From: Eutypella sp. D-1
Taxonomy: Eukaryota > Ascomycota > Sordariomycetes > Xylariales > Diatrypaceae
Direction: 5' to 3'
Assembly: GCA_023313575.1 (NCBI GenBank)
Contig: JAJTTP010000007.1
Span: forward strand, 1,054,001-1,118,000
Length of the DNA: 64,000 nt
Position numbers and translations under genes: made by a program
Part shown: positions 1 to 9,967 of the stretch, in pieces
Numbering within the stretch: position 1 is the first letter of the stretch
Layout: every line of letters starts with the position of its first letter
Notes under the pieces: model-generated
Database searches by the model: none
Told to the model about the DNA's origin: nothing
What the model saw: the letters and a program-made list of their open reading frames with translations, nothing else

Positions 1-512
1 CAACACTAGCTACAGATCTATTAATCCAAGATACGATGTATGGATGGGCAACGGGCCTGAAGCGGCGAAACCTGGACGCAGAAATAAGAGAGAAATCCCC
101 TGTTGCTAGGCTAGACATTGAAATTGCACAGTGACGGTTCTGCGATCTGATGCTCCCATTTGAGTCTTTTGGAATGCTTGGTGCTGAACCTGATGAATTG
201 TCAACTCCGGTCGCATGCCACGCTCGCGCAGTTCTGGAAGCGATCACGACTGTTAAATTGAACGCAATATACATACGTAGGAAATTTATTCATCAAGTAT
301 GACAGGGCGTCTGATGTTGCGGGACAGCGAGAAAGAGGAGGGAAGCTGAAAAATAGGGGGAGGGGCCGGCGGCAGAATAGGACAGAAGGAGCGGGGCAGC
401 AGATAAAAAAAAAGAAGAAAGGAAGAGAGGAAATACAAGAGGGTAGGTAGTAACTATGGAACACCCGACAAAAAGAAAAGTAGGCGGGAAGGTCCAAAAA
501 AAAAGAAACAGC
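1..512. other. Left-edge intergenic sequence
   Basis: I see no gene here. The stretch from about 330 to 500 is purine-rich on the plus strand, with runs of G/A and A tracts. It lies just downstream of the tRNA gene on the minus strand, and its T-rich minus-strand sequence (complement of the A tract near 497-506) could serve as the RNA polymerase III terminator. Confidence 0.5.
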
Positions 513-618
513 TGGTCACGGAGAGGCTTGAACTCTCGACTTTCGCATTTACCAGTGATACTTCGCCAGAGCGGAAATATTATTAGTACGACACTCTAAC
601 CAACTGAGTTACGCGACC
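513..618 (-). tRNA. tRNA-Ile (AAU anticodon) with intron
   Basis: The minus strand folds as a complete tRNA. The acceptor strands GGTCGCG and CGTGACC pair over 7 bp with one G-T, and the discriminator is A. The D stem is ACTC/GAGT, the T stem GAGAG/CTCTC, and the T loop TTCAAGC. The anticodon stem TCGTA/TGCGA encloses the loop CTAATAA, giving anticodon AAU (read as IAU after editing), so isoleucine. An intron of about 32 nt sits one base 3' of the anticodon, the canonical position for nuclear tRNA introns. The mature length is about 74 nt. A T-rich run follows on the minus strand. The identity rests on the anticodon and was not checked with tRNAscan-SE. Confidence 0.92.
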
Positions 619-1612
619 TGCGAATTTTCGGGTTTGGTTGGACTTCTGAGCTCTTATCGCCTGCTATATCGGAGATTGAATCGGAGGCGGGGTTTGCTCT
701 CTTGTGCGGGTCTCTTGGCACGAAGTACGTGCTGAATGTGTAGAGTCTCCACTTCGGCCGAGATCGGTGTTATGGTTGGTTGGTTCTATTGGGTATCCGT
801 TTACTACGTATGGAAAAATCATAAAAGTATGTAGCGGCCGGTAATTTCTCGGGCGATCATGCCATGTACTACATGTGTCGTCCTTCCATTAGGTACTTAC
901 CTTTACGTAGGTACATTCATCGGGTCCTGGATCTCACATTGTTGAGCGGGCCGGAGTAGGCTTTTTTTCTTCTTTCATACCCTAGGTTAGTAATGGTAGA
1001 TGCTTTGCACGATAATGTATATCAGCAGTATGTCGCATCTTGTCTATTCGCTTACACCATGGTCTAACAGAATATGAAGGCCCCCGACATAGATTAATTC
1101 TGTGTCTTTTGCACCTTCCCACTATAAGGGATAAGGACAATTGTGGACAACTCCATAGACTTGGACATTGATAGCATCGGGATGTGTGTGATGCATATGC
1201 TGTTGATTTCTTGACACAGGAAGCCTAGCTTACAAGTAGTTACATGACCTTCAGTTCCCAATTCTAATGTGTAGCGTACGTGGTGTATAATGTATAACTT
1301 AGATGGATGGATGGTCATGACACGGGCCAACGCCAACCCCCTGCCCCCTACCCGCCTGAAGTGTCCGCCCGCCAACATGTTTTTATTAACCTTTTTTTTT
1401 ACCGTCGTCTTCATCGTGGGGTTATACGTGTGCATCTCGACATGCGGGTGTAGAATCCCGAGACACTGTGGGTTGCGGCTCAGACACAACACAGCCCTCT
1501 TTGTTAATCATCTCCCCTAGCAGCACATCTCTAACGGGATGTGCCTCTACTACTTGTCCACCTCCTAGCTCCCTTCCCACGCTTCCTTGTCTATCTTGGC
1601 CTTATAGGCGAC
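619..1612. other. Intergenic, tRNA to PDB1 3' end
   Basis: No supported gene. It contains a T-rich tract near 960-975, a TAGGTAC-type motif near 892-915, and a short ATGG repeat near 1300-1315. The part next to 1612 is probably the PDB1 3' UTR. Confidence 0.5.
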
Positions 1613-2842
1613 CTATACCTTCAGCATCTTGGCAGTGTAGTCCTCGATCAGCTTCTCGGTGGGGAAGCTCATCTCCTCGAGCTTCTGGGCGTAGGGGGTG
1701 GGCACCTCAGCACCAGTGATGCGCTGGGCAGGGGTGTCGAGGTAGTCGAAGGCGTACTCCATGGTCAGGGCGAGGATCTCGGCACCGATGCCAAAGGCGG
1801 GGAAGCCGGACTCGACCGATACAAGACGGCCCGTCTTCTTGACCGACCCGACGATGGTGTCGATGTCGAGCGGCTTGATGGACCGCAGGTTGATGACCTC
1901 AACTTCCACGCCATAGTTCTTCTTGAGGTTCTCAGCCGCCACCATGCATTGACCCACGGTCCGGGACTGCGAAACCATGGTGATGTCCTTGCCCACACGC
2001 TCGACCTTGGCCTTGCCGAAGGGTAGGACGAAGTCGTCCTTCTGGGCGGCCTCGGACATGGGGAAGGAGACACCGTACATCAGCTCGTTCTCGAGGAAGA
2101 CGACAGGGTTGGGGTCGCGGATAGCGGCCTTCAGCAGGCCCTTGGCGTCCTCAGCCGACCAGGGGGAGAGGACCTTAAGGCCCGGCACGGAGCCGTACCA
2201 GGCGCTGTAATCTTGCGAGTGCTGGGCAGCGACACCGGCAGCGAAGCCGTTGGGGCCACGGAAGGTAATGTTGCAGGGTTGGATACCACCAGACATATAC
2301 AGGGTCTTGGCGGCGCTGTTGACGATCTGATCGATGGCCTGCATGGCGAAGTTGAAAGTCATGAACTCGCACTATATAATCGCATCGGGTGATAACTGGT
2401 TAGCGGGATCATCTTCCTCTCATGGAAACTCCTCTCCTTCTCGTAATCCGGCTAGACTTACAATGGGGTGTAGGCCACTCAAGGCGGCACCGACAGCCAG
2501 ACCACAGAAACCGCTCTCAGTAATGGGAGTGTCGATAACTCTCCGGTCGCCGAAGCGATCCAGTAGACCCTTGGTGACCTTGTATGCGCCGTTGTACTGG
2601 GCGACTTCCTCACCCATAATGAAAACCTTATCGTTGGCCTCGAGCTCCTCGGCCATAGCCTCGTTCAGCGCATCTCGGACAGTGTACTCCTTGGTACCCT
2701 TGGTATCGGCGGCGTACGTCCTTCTCTGGGAAACGGCTAGCGAGGCGGAGGCGAATCTGGGGATGGCGCGGGGAGCGGCGGGAGCGGCGACGGAGCGCGC
2801 GGAGATGGCTAGCCGAGCTGCCGGGCGAAGGTAACGCGACAT
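1613..2842 (-). CDS. pdb1: Pyruvate dehydrogenase E1 component subunit beta, mitochondrial
   Basis: Beta subunit of the E1 heterotetramer of the mitochondrial pyruvate dehydrogenase complex, which decarboxylates pyruvate using thiamine diphosphate and passes the acetyl group to E2. There are two exons, 2842-2462 and 2371-1613, with one 90-nt intron (2461-2372, donor GTAAGT, acceptor TATATAG). The join restores the conserved stretch [11 protein letters not shown] in phase and gives 379 residues, the usual size. The first 45 residues are Arg/Ala/Ser-rich without acidic residues and end in RRTYAAD, as expected for a matrix-targeting peptide. The transketolase-like pyrimidine-binding core follows ([20 protein letters not shown]), then the C-terminal domain ([19 protein letters not shown]). 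The start is the first in-frame ATG and includes the targeting peptide. The family call is very secure. Confidence 0.96.
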
Positions 2843-4181
2843 ATCGTGAGGTGAGGTGGAGGGAGGCGGAGGAGTAGGAGGAGGTGGTGGTGGTGTGTCT
2901 GGTCCGGGACCCGAGTTTACCTAGGCAAAGCTGAGGAGAGGAAGAGGGCCTGAACGAATCAAGGCGATATAGGGAAGAAGAAAAAAAAAAGGATAAGGAA
3001 ATGTGAGAAAGTGACGGCGAGGTCAATTGGGCAGGCAAACCCGCTAAGAGCTTCACCGGATACTACTAGAGGTTTATGGTGATAAGGTTACCTGTTACCT
3101 ATAGTAGGCGCGGAATTAAAACTGCTGAGGGAGAAAATATGCAGAGAAGCTCGCTCGATCAATCGGACCGGGTGGTTGAGACTTTTCCTTTTCCAAGCGG
3201 GTCCCCGGGGAGAGTTGCTTGAGAGGGAATTTTACAGGTACCTTCTTGGGTTGTTAGGGCAGTCAAGAGCTGTAACGTACCAAGTAGTAAGCTTTTTAAG
3301 AGCTTGTCAACCAATTAAATGGCTTATTCAGCCCGTCAGGTTCAGCAGGTTAGCTTATCCTGCCTGTACCCATGTAGGGCAAAGTAGGTACTTACGGACA
3401 GCCAGAACCACTCCAGATCAGCTATCCCAGCTTGTCCCTCACTTGTGGTCCCCTTCCCAACTTTTTTTTCCTTTCGGGCAGATTAGGAACGGGTTGTTGG
3501 GTCTTGATTAGCGCGCTATTCCGTATGTGGCTTAAATAGATCTCTTATCCCGGAGCTCTTCCACTTTGTAACTCCGATTAATTAAGATAAAGATTAAGAT
3601 AAAGAACGAGGAGAGCCCTGATAAAGAATCTCGAGATTTATTATTATTTGTCTTTGAAACTCTGCCAACACCTACAACATTGCTTCAACTTCTAGCTAAG
3701 TTGGGACCTTGTATTATTTAAACTCCTTTACTTTCGCATCGTCATCAGTTTAAAGAAGCGACTCGGAAAAGCTTTTCTGGGCTTGCTCTTAAAGATGTCG
3801 CAGTTGGAATTGTGTGGCTGCGGTAGCTGACAGTCCTGAAGTCTCCACTAGCCGGGCCGCCGTTGGGGAGGTCCTATATTTGTACCTACTTGGAAGTACT
3901 ACTTGGACTTGGAGAGGTAATCCCGAATGTTACTCGATGCCTATTAGATAGCCTTTTGCCAGCATATATATCAGCCCGGCCTTTACTATGTCTTGTTGTT
4001 GCGGCGCAGCCGTGGCTACGCCATAGACTACCGTGCGTACAAAAGGTCAAAGTTCGAGTTAATAAAGGGTGACTTGCCCGGCTTCCGAGGCAGCGACCGT
4101 AAGCAATGACAAGCAAATATTTCTGGAACGAAACATTGATCCTATGTATGATACAGTATGTATACCTGACAAGAAAACAAA
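2843..4181. other. Intergenic, PDB1 promoter side
   Basis: No gene recognised. The first 200 bases are the PDB1 upstream region and include purine/pyrimidine-rich tracts near 2970-2995. Open frames at 3176-3511 and 3863-4116 have no recognisable domain, and I treat them as chance. Confidence 0.5.
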
Positions 4182-6256
4182 TTAAATAATGGTAATATCC
4201 TTCTCAGCCTTACACCATCCCAGAACCTCTTGAAATTCATCCTCCTCCGAATTGTCATACCAGAATATACCAAGCCTCTCAAACGTGCGCTCACCACGGT
4301 CCGGCACTTCTTTCAGGACCAGGAAGGTGTTCAAGTCTAGTATCTCACCCCAGAACACAAGGAATACGCTTTTGATGTCCTCCGCGCGGTCCGGCTTCAT
4401 GGCGTAGTCCATTTGGATCAAGTAGCCGAGTTCTCCTCCACTCTCTCCGTGGCGTAATTCATATGCCGGCGGCGTGTTCTCGGACCCTGGGTCTGCGAGC
4501 TTGGCATCCATCTGAACTCCGCGCCCATCCAGCTTCAGGAAACCCCTGACGACCGGGCCCGTCCCGTCTGCCTCATTTTCGCCGGCATGGCACTCCGCTT
4601 GGGTGATGTTGACAGCTATCTTGCTGGCCCACAGGCCGAAGTCCATCCTGTTATGGTAGTCGATGCGACCGTTTATCGAGATCCAGGACCAGCTAGGTGC
4701 GATGTACATTTCCGGCTTGTGGTGGACGCTAGTTATGACCCAACATAACTGATGCGCGAGATTCTTCTCCCACACACCGGCGAGATATCTCCCACCCGCC
4801 CCGGACTTTCCAGCTTCAGCCGCAATCCCGGAAAGCGCGACTAGACGATCCTTCTCGTACGTAAGGTCCAAGCATGAATACCGCTCCGATACACGCATCC
4901 ACGAATGGGACAAAGGCGTCTCGCCACGGTCCACAGACCCGTGGTAGTCAAGCTTGAAGTTGGAGATGACAACCATGCCACCACACTGGCAGTCCGTCGA
5001 CGACTTGCATTCCCACTTCATCTCCTCGTTATCATAATATACGACGCGGGGTGATAGGAGGCGCTCCTGCAGCACCCAGCCACGCTTCATGAGTGACCTC
5101 GAGGCGAAGAATGCACTATAATTGCTGCCGAAATCAAGATGCCTGAAGTGCGGCTGTTGCCGGACGAAGACACCTGGATTCTCAGGGACGGGGTATTGAG
5201 GAAACTGTTGAGACAAGTGTGACGACATGAATATGCCGGCATCGGAGGAAGCGGCATGGGCCGCCGAGATAGTCAAATAAGCATTCCCGTAGACAGAAGC
5301 CATGCAAACAGACTGTCTGCGCCAGTCCTCGGGGTCATCCTGAATAATGCAGAGGGTGTCTATCCATATGTATCCGATCCCGAGCTGCCGCGTGATCTCT
5401 ATGGCGTCCCGGTAAGTTCTGGGTATTGTGTGCCAGGGCAAATTTTTGGTCATCTTCTCCATACTCGAGGTGGTCAGGATGAAGGTTTCCTGAGGACCCC
5501 ATCTGTGGCTAAGAGAAGTGTAGCGGGCTCGAAGTCCTTTTGTCTCGACCACTTTCACCTGACCACGCTAATAGGAGTTGTTAGCTCAGGTTGACGCTCG
5601 ACGTAAACAGCACTTACCGTTACTTCAACCACACGCGTGGGCAGTACAGGGTCGTCCTTCGCATAGCAAGAGTGGGACTTCTCGCAGTCCTCCATCCAAG
5701 CACTTAACTGTTCACGGGTCTCTGAGGAACCCATGTGCTCGCTGGGCTGGTGTCTTAGAGGTTGGATCGCACGGCAGCGTTTAAAATCCGAGGCTGTGGT
5801 CGTTGAGTAACTATACCATGTCCGACATTAGGAATATGATTTCAGCCTACCGTCAGTGTCCTCTCGCCATATGTTGAAATGCCTCCAGTCGGCAGACTCG
5901 TCGGAGGCCCGCGTGCGGATGACGCGCCGTTGGTTTACGGACCTAGGGGGGTCGAACTCGATGCGGAGCTCTTCCTCGTCAGATGCGAGCTCTCTGATGA
6001 CCTTGTGACGCGAGGATTTCAACGCTGACGCGATCGATGCTTGCCATGCTTCCCGCACCTGCGGTACCAGCAATGCGTTGACCACGGCGGCACATGTTCG
6101 GCAACCTCGTTCGGCACTTTTACGAGCCTCCTTCAGTGATTTCCCCTCAGAGCGGTTATTAGCGTGTATCGCTTGCGCACATGTCCGTGGATCACAGTTT
6201 ATGTGTAGGCCTCGACAGAGACAGGGAGGAGCAGCGGAGCGAGCAAGCTTTGGCAT
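4182..6256 (-). CDS. HET-domain (heterokaryon incompatibility) protein
   Basis: Likely role in self/non-self recognition at hyphal fusion, inferred from the HET domain family; many such genes are never shown to act as incompatibility loci. I read three exons: 6256-5851, 5793-5618 and 5558-4182. Introns are 5850-5794 (GTAGGC...CACAG) and 5617-5559 (GTAAGT...GTCAG), giving 652 residues. The middle exon restores the usual pre-domain features: a Trp and a Cys-x3-His pair (WMEDCEKSHSC), then PTRVVEV leading into VKVVETKGLRARYTSLSHRWG. The HET core continues with IPRTYRDAIEITRQLG, YIWIDTLCIIQDD, DWRRQSVCMASVYGNAYLTI and a Trp/Arg region (KRGWVLQERLLSPRVVYY). The N-terminus is Cys-rich (CLCRGL, GCRTCAAVV). 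No STAND NTPase or repeat domain is attached. All exons are open, so the gene looks intact. Confidence 0.88.
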
Positions 6257-7559
6257 GATCAGTTGGAGGAGCTCGGAATGGGCCCACCTCTCTATGGCTT
6301 GGCTCCTTTTGCTTTGTTATTGGGAGGGCAGGTGGAGAAACGGGGCTTTTTATGGGGAAATAAAGCAGTAGTTAGCTGTCGGATATATCACTGTTTCCCA
6401 ATATCAGAGGATATTGCCTGGCAAATATAGAAAGACGAACACACCAACCTTCAGGAAAAGTAAATAGAAGGAAAGAAAAGAAATTCGTGTTTCGCGGGGA
6501 AACCCAGGTTTTTGAAACGCCTAGGATGGATGCAAGTGCCCAGGTGGTCACGCATCGTTCTATAAATTTTTCGCATGTAAGCATTTAGCTGCACCACTCG
6601 CCTTACCAGACCTATTGAGGGCATTTTCGCCTTAGTTACTTACGATCAAACAGGCACCGCATAATATGATGACCAAGTTGGCGGAGAAAAGCGGCTGAAA
6701 TGTACTTTTTGCTAGCGGCCGAGCTACTCAAAAATAACCTCCAGTGTGCTAAGGGTCGATAATCATGAATTATGGTTGGTTGCGTGGCGGTATACGGCCG
6801 CTTGGAATGGGTTGTCGAAGAACGAGAAGTGATATGAGTTCGGTGTGTTCGCTGTAACATCCACATCCTTCACAAGACGTCGGGTGCCATGGGATGTGCT
6901 TACACCAGGATCCAAGCAAATCACCCCTGAGCTATCTAGTAGCTACGTGTCAGAGACGCGAAGAGCTCGGGTAGCCAATACAGCGGTCGTTGAATCAGAG
7001 AAGTCACCGCCCATGACAAGATAGCCATGACGGGGTGCCATCGCGCACCATTGATTATTGACAGATCTCATCCACTCCTTCGCTAGACATACCGTGTCAC
7101 GCCGGTCCGACGACGTCGTCTTCTGTTTGAAGATGTATTGGCTGTGAGTAGTAACTGGCCGTAAGCCAGCTAGAAACCAGCACGATGTTCAAGTTTTGGT
7201 GATGGGCAGCTGGGAGGGGCCTGTTGGCATTTCCGTACAGACAAGGGTAGATACCCTGCTTGCCAGTCCACCTGCTTACATGTATGTACCTAGAAATTGA
7301 TTCTGGTGCCCCCTGATGTTACTCCATGCACACCCCGATTCCGCCTATGAGACGTTCTCTCATATGGCAAATCCGAGTAACTGGACACTGCCTTTGAAGG
7401 AGGGTGGGGGTAGAGAGTTAAGTAGTCAGGTTTGCTCGTTTAGGGAGACTCGGATATTGATTTTCTGCTTATATAGATAATTAGCAACGTTTCTAGACCT
7501 AGCAGTAGGAGTAAGAAAGGGGAAATAAAGGGCAAAATGAGAGGGTAAAAAAAGAATAA

Positions 7560-7602
7560 ATGCCCGGACTTGGAATCGAACCAAGACTAGACAGCAAACG
7601 GG
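7560..7602 (-). other. tRNA-like fragment (T arm plus 3' acceptor strand)
   Basis: On the minus strand a perfect 5-bp T stem CTTGG/CCAAG encloses TTCGATT, followed by TCCGGGCA and, a few bases later, a T7 run typical of pol III termination. The internal B-box match (GGTTCGATTCC) is exact. Upstream there is an imperfect hairpin with a C-rich loop, but no D arm and no 5' strand complementary to TCCGGGC within 150 bases. I read it as a truncated or decayed tRNA or tRNA-derived SINE end rather than a working gene. Confidence 0.35.
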
Positions 7603-7880
7603 GGGGTTGGCGCCTTCCCTCTTATGCTGAAGAGAAGAAAGGCATGAGTGCGCTTTGAAAGGTGCAGGTGCGCGAGCGAGTGGATGGGCTGGCCTTTTGC
7701 GGTAGGTGTGTAGGTGTACATCTACAAGCATGTAGACACACATATATTCGTATTTCGTGATGAATAACATCTGCTATGCCTGACGCATGGGAGACGAGGC
7801 AAGCTGTCTGGTTTTTCGTAACTTTCAAGGAAATGATCATACTGGATTATAATCAATCCGATCTGTTTAGGCCATAGACA

Positions 7881-7906
7881 CCCACCTAGGTATGTAGGTA
7901 GGTAAT
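7881..7906. repeat. AGGTA/TACCT palindrome cluster
   Basis: Contains ACCTAGGTA followed by TAGGTAGGTA. One member of a family of short palindromic blocks scattered through many intergenic stretches of this window. Confidence 0.55.
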
Positions 7907-8606
7907 AAATAGGTGCTACAGCCAATCGCAGCCCACCGAGGAACCCAGCCTCATTCATACCTGATGACGCCTCGTCCGAATAAAGGGGTTCAGTTCAGGT
8001 TACACATATTACGTGACCTTACTGTCACCTTCCCTGAGAAAAAAAGGGGGGACGTTACACAGTAGCCTAACATCCAGCTGAGGGCAGTTTAATAAAGACC
8101 CATCATGCCAGGTATCTGACTATGGATAACGAAACCAAGTTTTACTGCGTATCGGGTCGCATTTCTGATGCTGTCTTTACATGATTCATTCATTAGGTAT
8201 CTAAATATGTAGCGCGAAGCAGAAGAATGCGGCGCGGCCACGGCGCGTCGTCCCCCGGTCTAGATTAATGCCGATGTAGTGAACCCCATGCAAGAACCCA
8301 GTGGCGCCTCTTTATCATGCACCTGAACCGTCCGATTTATGCATCCTCCCAAAGGTGTGTCGGATACATAAGTAGAGAAGGTATTCTCTACTTAACCCGC
8401 CCACGGATTTGCCTCGCCAACCCGGCCGCCCTTCGCGTGGGCCCTTCTATTATATTATTTTATTCCTGGGCATTAGGGTTAAGACATAAAGCTCCATAGA
8501 TGCTGCGAATCTATCTGCTCAGGCTAGATGCTGGTTTGATGTTCGTCTCATCTCTCGTCGCTGTATAAAAATGTATGACTCCGAACACAGACTCGTAGAT
8601 GGCCTC

Positions 8607-9967
8607 TTAGCTCGACTTGGGCTTCTTGGCCACCATGAGGTACATGGGGGTGAAGAGATTGGCCTTGGCGCCGGCGACCAGGCAGTCAGCGGCCTTCGCG
8701 AGACTGTCGGCGGTTTTCTTGGTTCCCTTGGGGGCCAAGCCAGTCATTTCGAGAAGGCCAGCAGCGTTGTGGGCGATTGTACGTCCCCACCAGGTCATGC
8801 GGACAATGGTGAAGGCGTCGAAGAGGGACTGCATGTACTTCCACTCGCCAGCCAATGGCCACCACCACGGAATGGGGTCTGGCCGCTGAGCGAGATCCTC
8901 GTGGTGCTGCAAGTCGAAGCCTGCATCGCGTATGGCCTTAAGACCATCGGAGATCTTGACCATGTTGCTAATGCCATCACCCTCCTCGATACCTAACCGG
9001 ATCTCCCGGTGCTCGAGGTTGTCGTTGTCGTAGTCATCCGTCATCAACCATTCGTACACACCGAACACACCGCCTGGCTTCAATACACGGAAAATCTCGC
9101 TGTAAACACCAACGAGCTCGGGGGCATGTACGGTAGCCTCAATGGCGTAAACGGCGTCAAAACTGTTGTCAGGGAAGTCCATTTGCTGTCAATCCCCCAA
9201 AGCGTTAGCTACACCGATCTAATTCAAGATGTAAAAACGACTGCAATAGGTACGATGGTACGAACCATGAAATCGCCCTTCACAAAGGCCGTCTGGTTTG
9301 ACAGGCCCTCCTTAGCGGAGTAATGAGTGGCGCGCTCGATCTGGTAGTCGTTGTTGTTCAGGCCTGTGACATGGGCCCCCGTGAACTTGGCAATCTCTCG
9401 GGCTGGCCCACCGACACCGCAACCGACGTCGAGAACCTTCATGCCGTCCGTGATGCCGATACGGTGGGCGAGGTAGTGCTCGTGCCGGGCGGTGGCCTGG
9501 TAGAAGCTCTCGCCGATGGAATACCGGCAGAAGTGGAAGGATTGGCCCCAGCCATATTCGTAAAGGTCGGTGGCGAGATTGTAGTATCTGGGAGGTGTTA
9601 GACAGGACCCAAAAGGCGGTCAACTTGAAGGAAAGGAAGTAGGGCGTACTGTCTCGTCAGCGTAGCATATTCGGCGGTTCGTTGCTATAGAACATCAAAT
9701 GGTAAGTTCAGATGTCCTCGTCATCACAGGAAAGGGTTACACGGGACTCACAGCTCGAGTCTCCGCAGTCTCATCTTTGGCGGCCTTCTGCTCCCAGTGC
9801 TTAAAATACTCGTCTACAGCAGCATTCTTCGCCTGTGAGCCCTTGCTAAACATGGCACGAATACCGCCCTGGGCCTGGGCGGAATTGCCGTGCAAGGCCT
9901 TGTTGAAAGCGGCATCACGCTCCCTATCCTGCTTCTCGAGGTTGATGTTCTTCTGAGACGACGACAT
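8607..9967 (-). CDS. erg6: Sterol 24-C-methyltransferase (ergosterol biosynthesis)
   Basis: Transfers methyl from S-adenosylmethionine to C-24 of zymosterol-type sterols on endoplasmic reticulum or lipid droplet membranes, in the late ergosterol pathway. I read four exons: 9967-9752, 9684-9650, 9587-9266 and 9185-8607, giving 383 residues, the family length. Introns are GTGAGT...TATAG, GTACGC...CCCAG and GTTCGT...GACAG; the second exon is only 35 nt. Diagnostic blocks are [20 protein letters not shown] (sterol-binding aromatic motif, about residues 84-103), [16 protein letters not shown] (SAM motif I, Asp137), [10 protein letters not shown], and the C-terminal sterol-methyltransferase region WWGRTIAHN. 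The start is supported by the conserved N-terminal block with [16 protein letters not shown]. Intact, high confidence. Confidence 0.96.

Larger units (their letters stand above)
6257..8606. other. Intergenic, 2.35 kb
   Basis: No supported protein gene. It holds the HET gene 5' region at its left end and the ERG6 3' region at its right end. In the middle are a tRNA-like fragment (7560-7600, minus) and an ACCTAGGTA-type palindrome cluster near 7881-7904. Short open frames at 7426-7958 overlap the tRNA-like sequence and carry no domain. Confidence 0.5.

Noticed and set aside
1541..2026. A 161-codon plus-strand frame
   Set aside because: Antisense to the PDB1 second exon, whose identity is certain.
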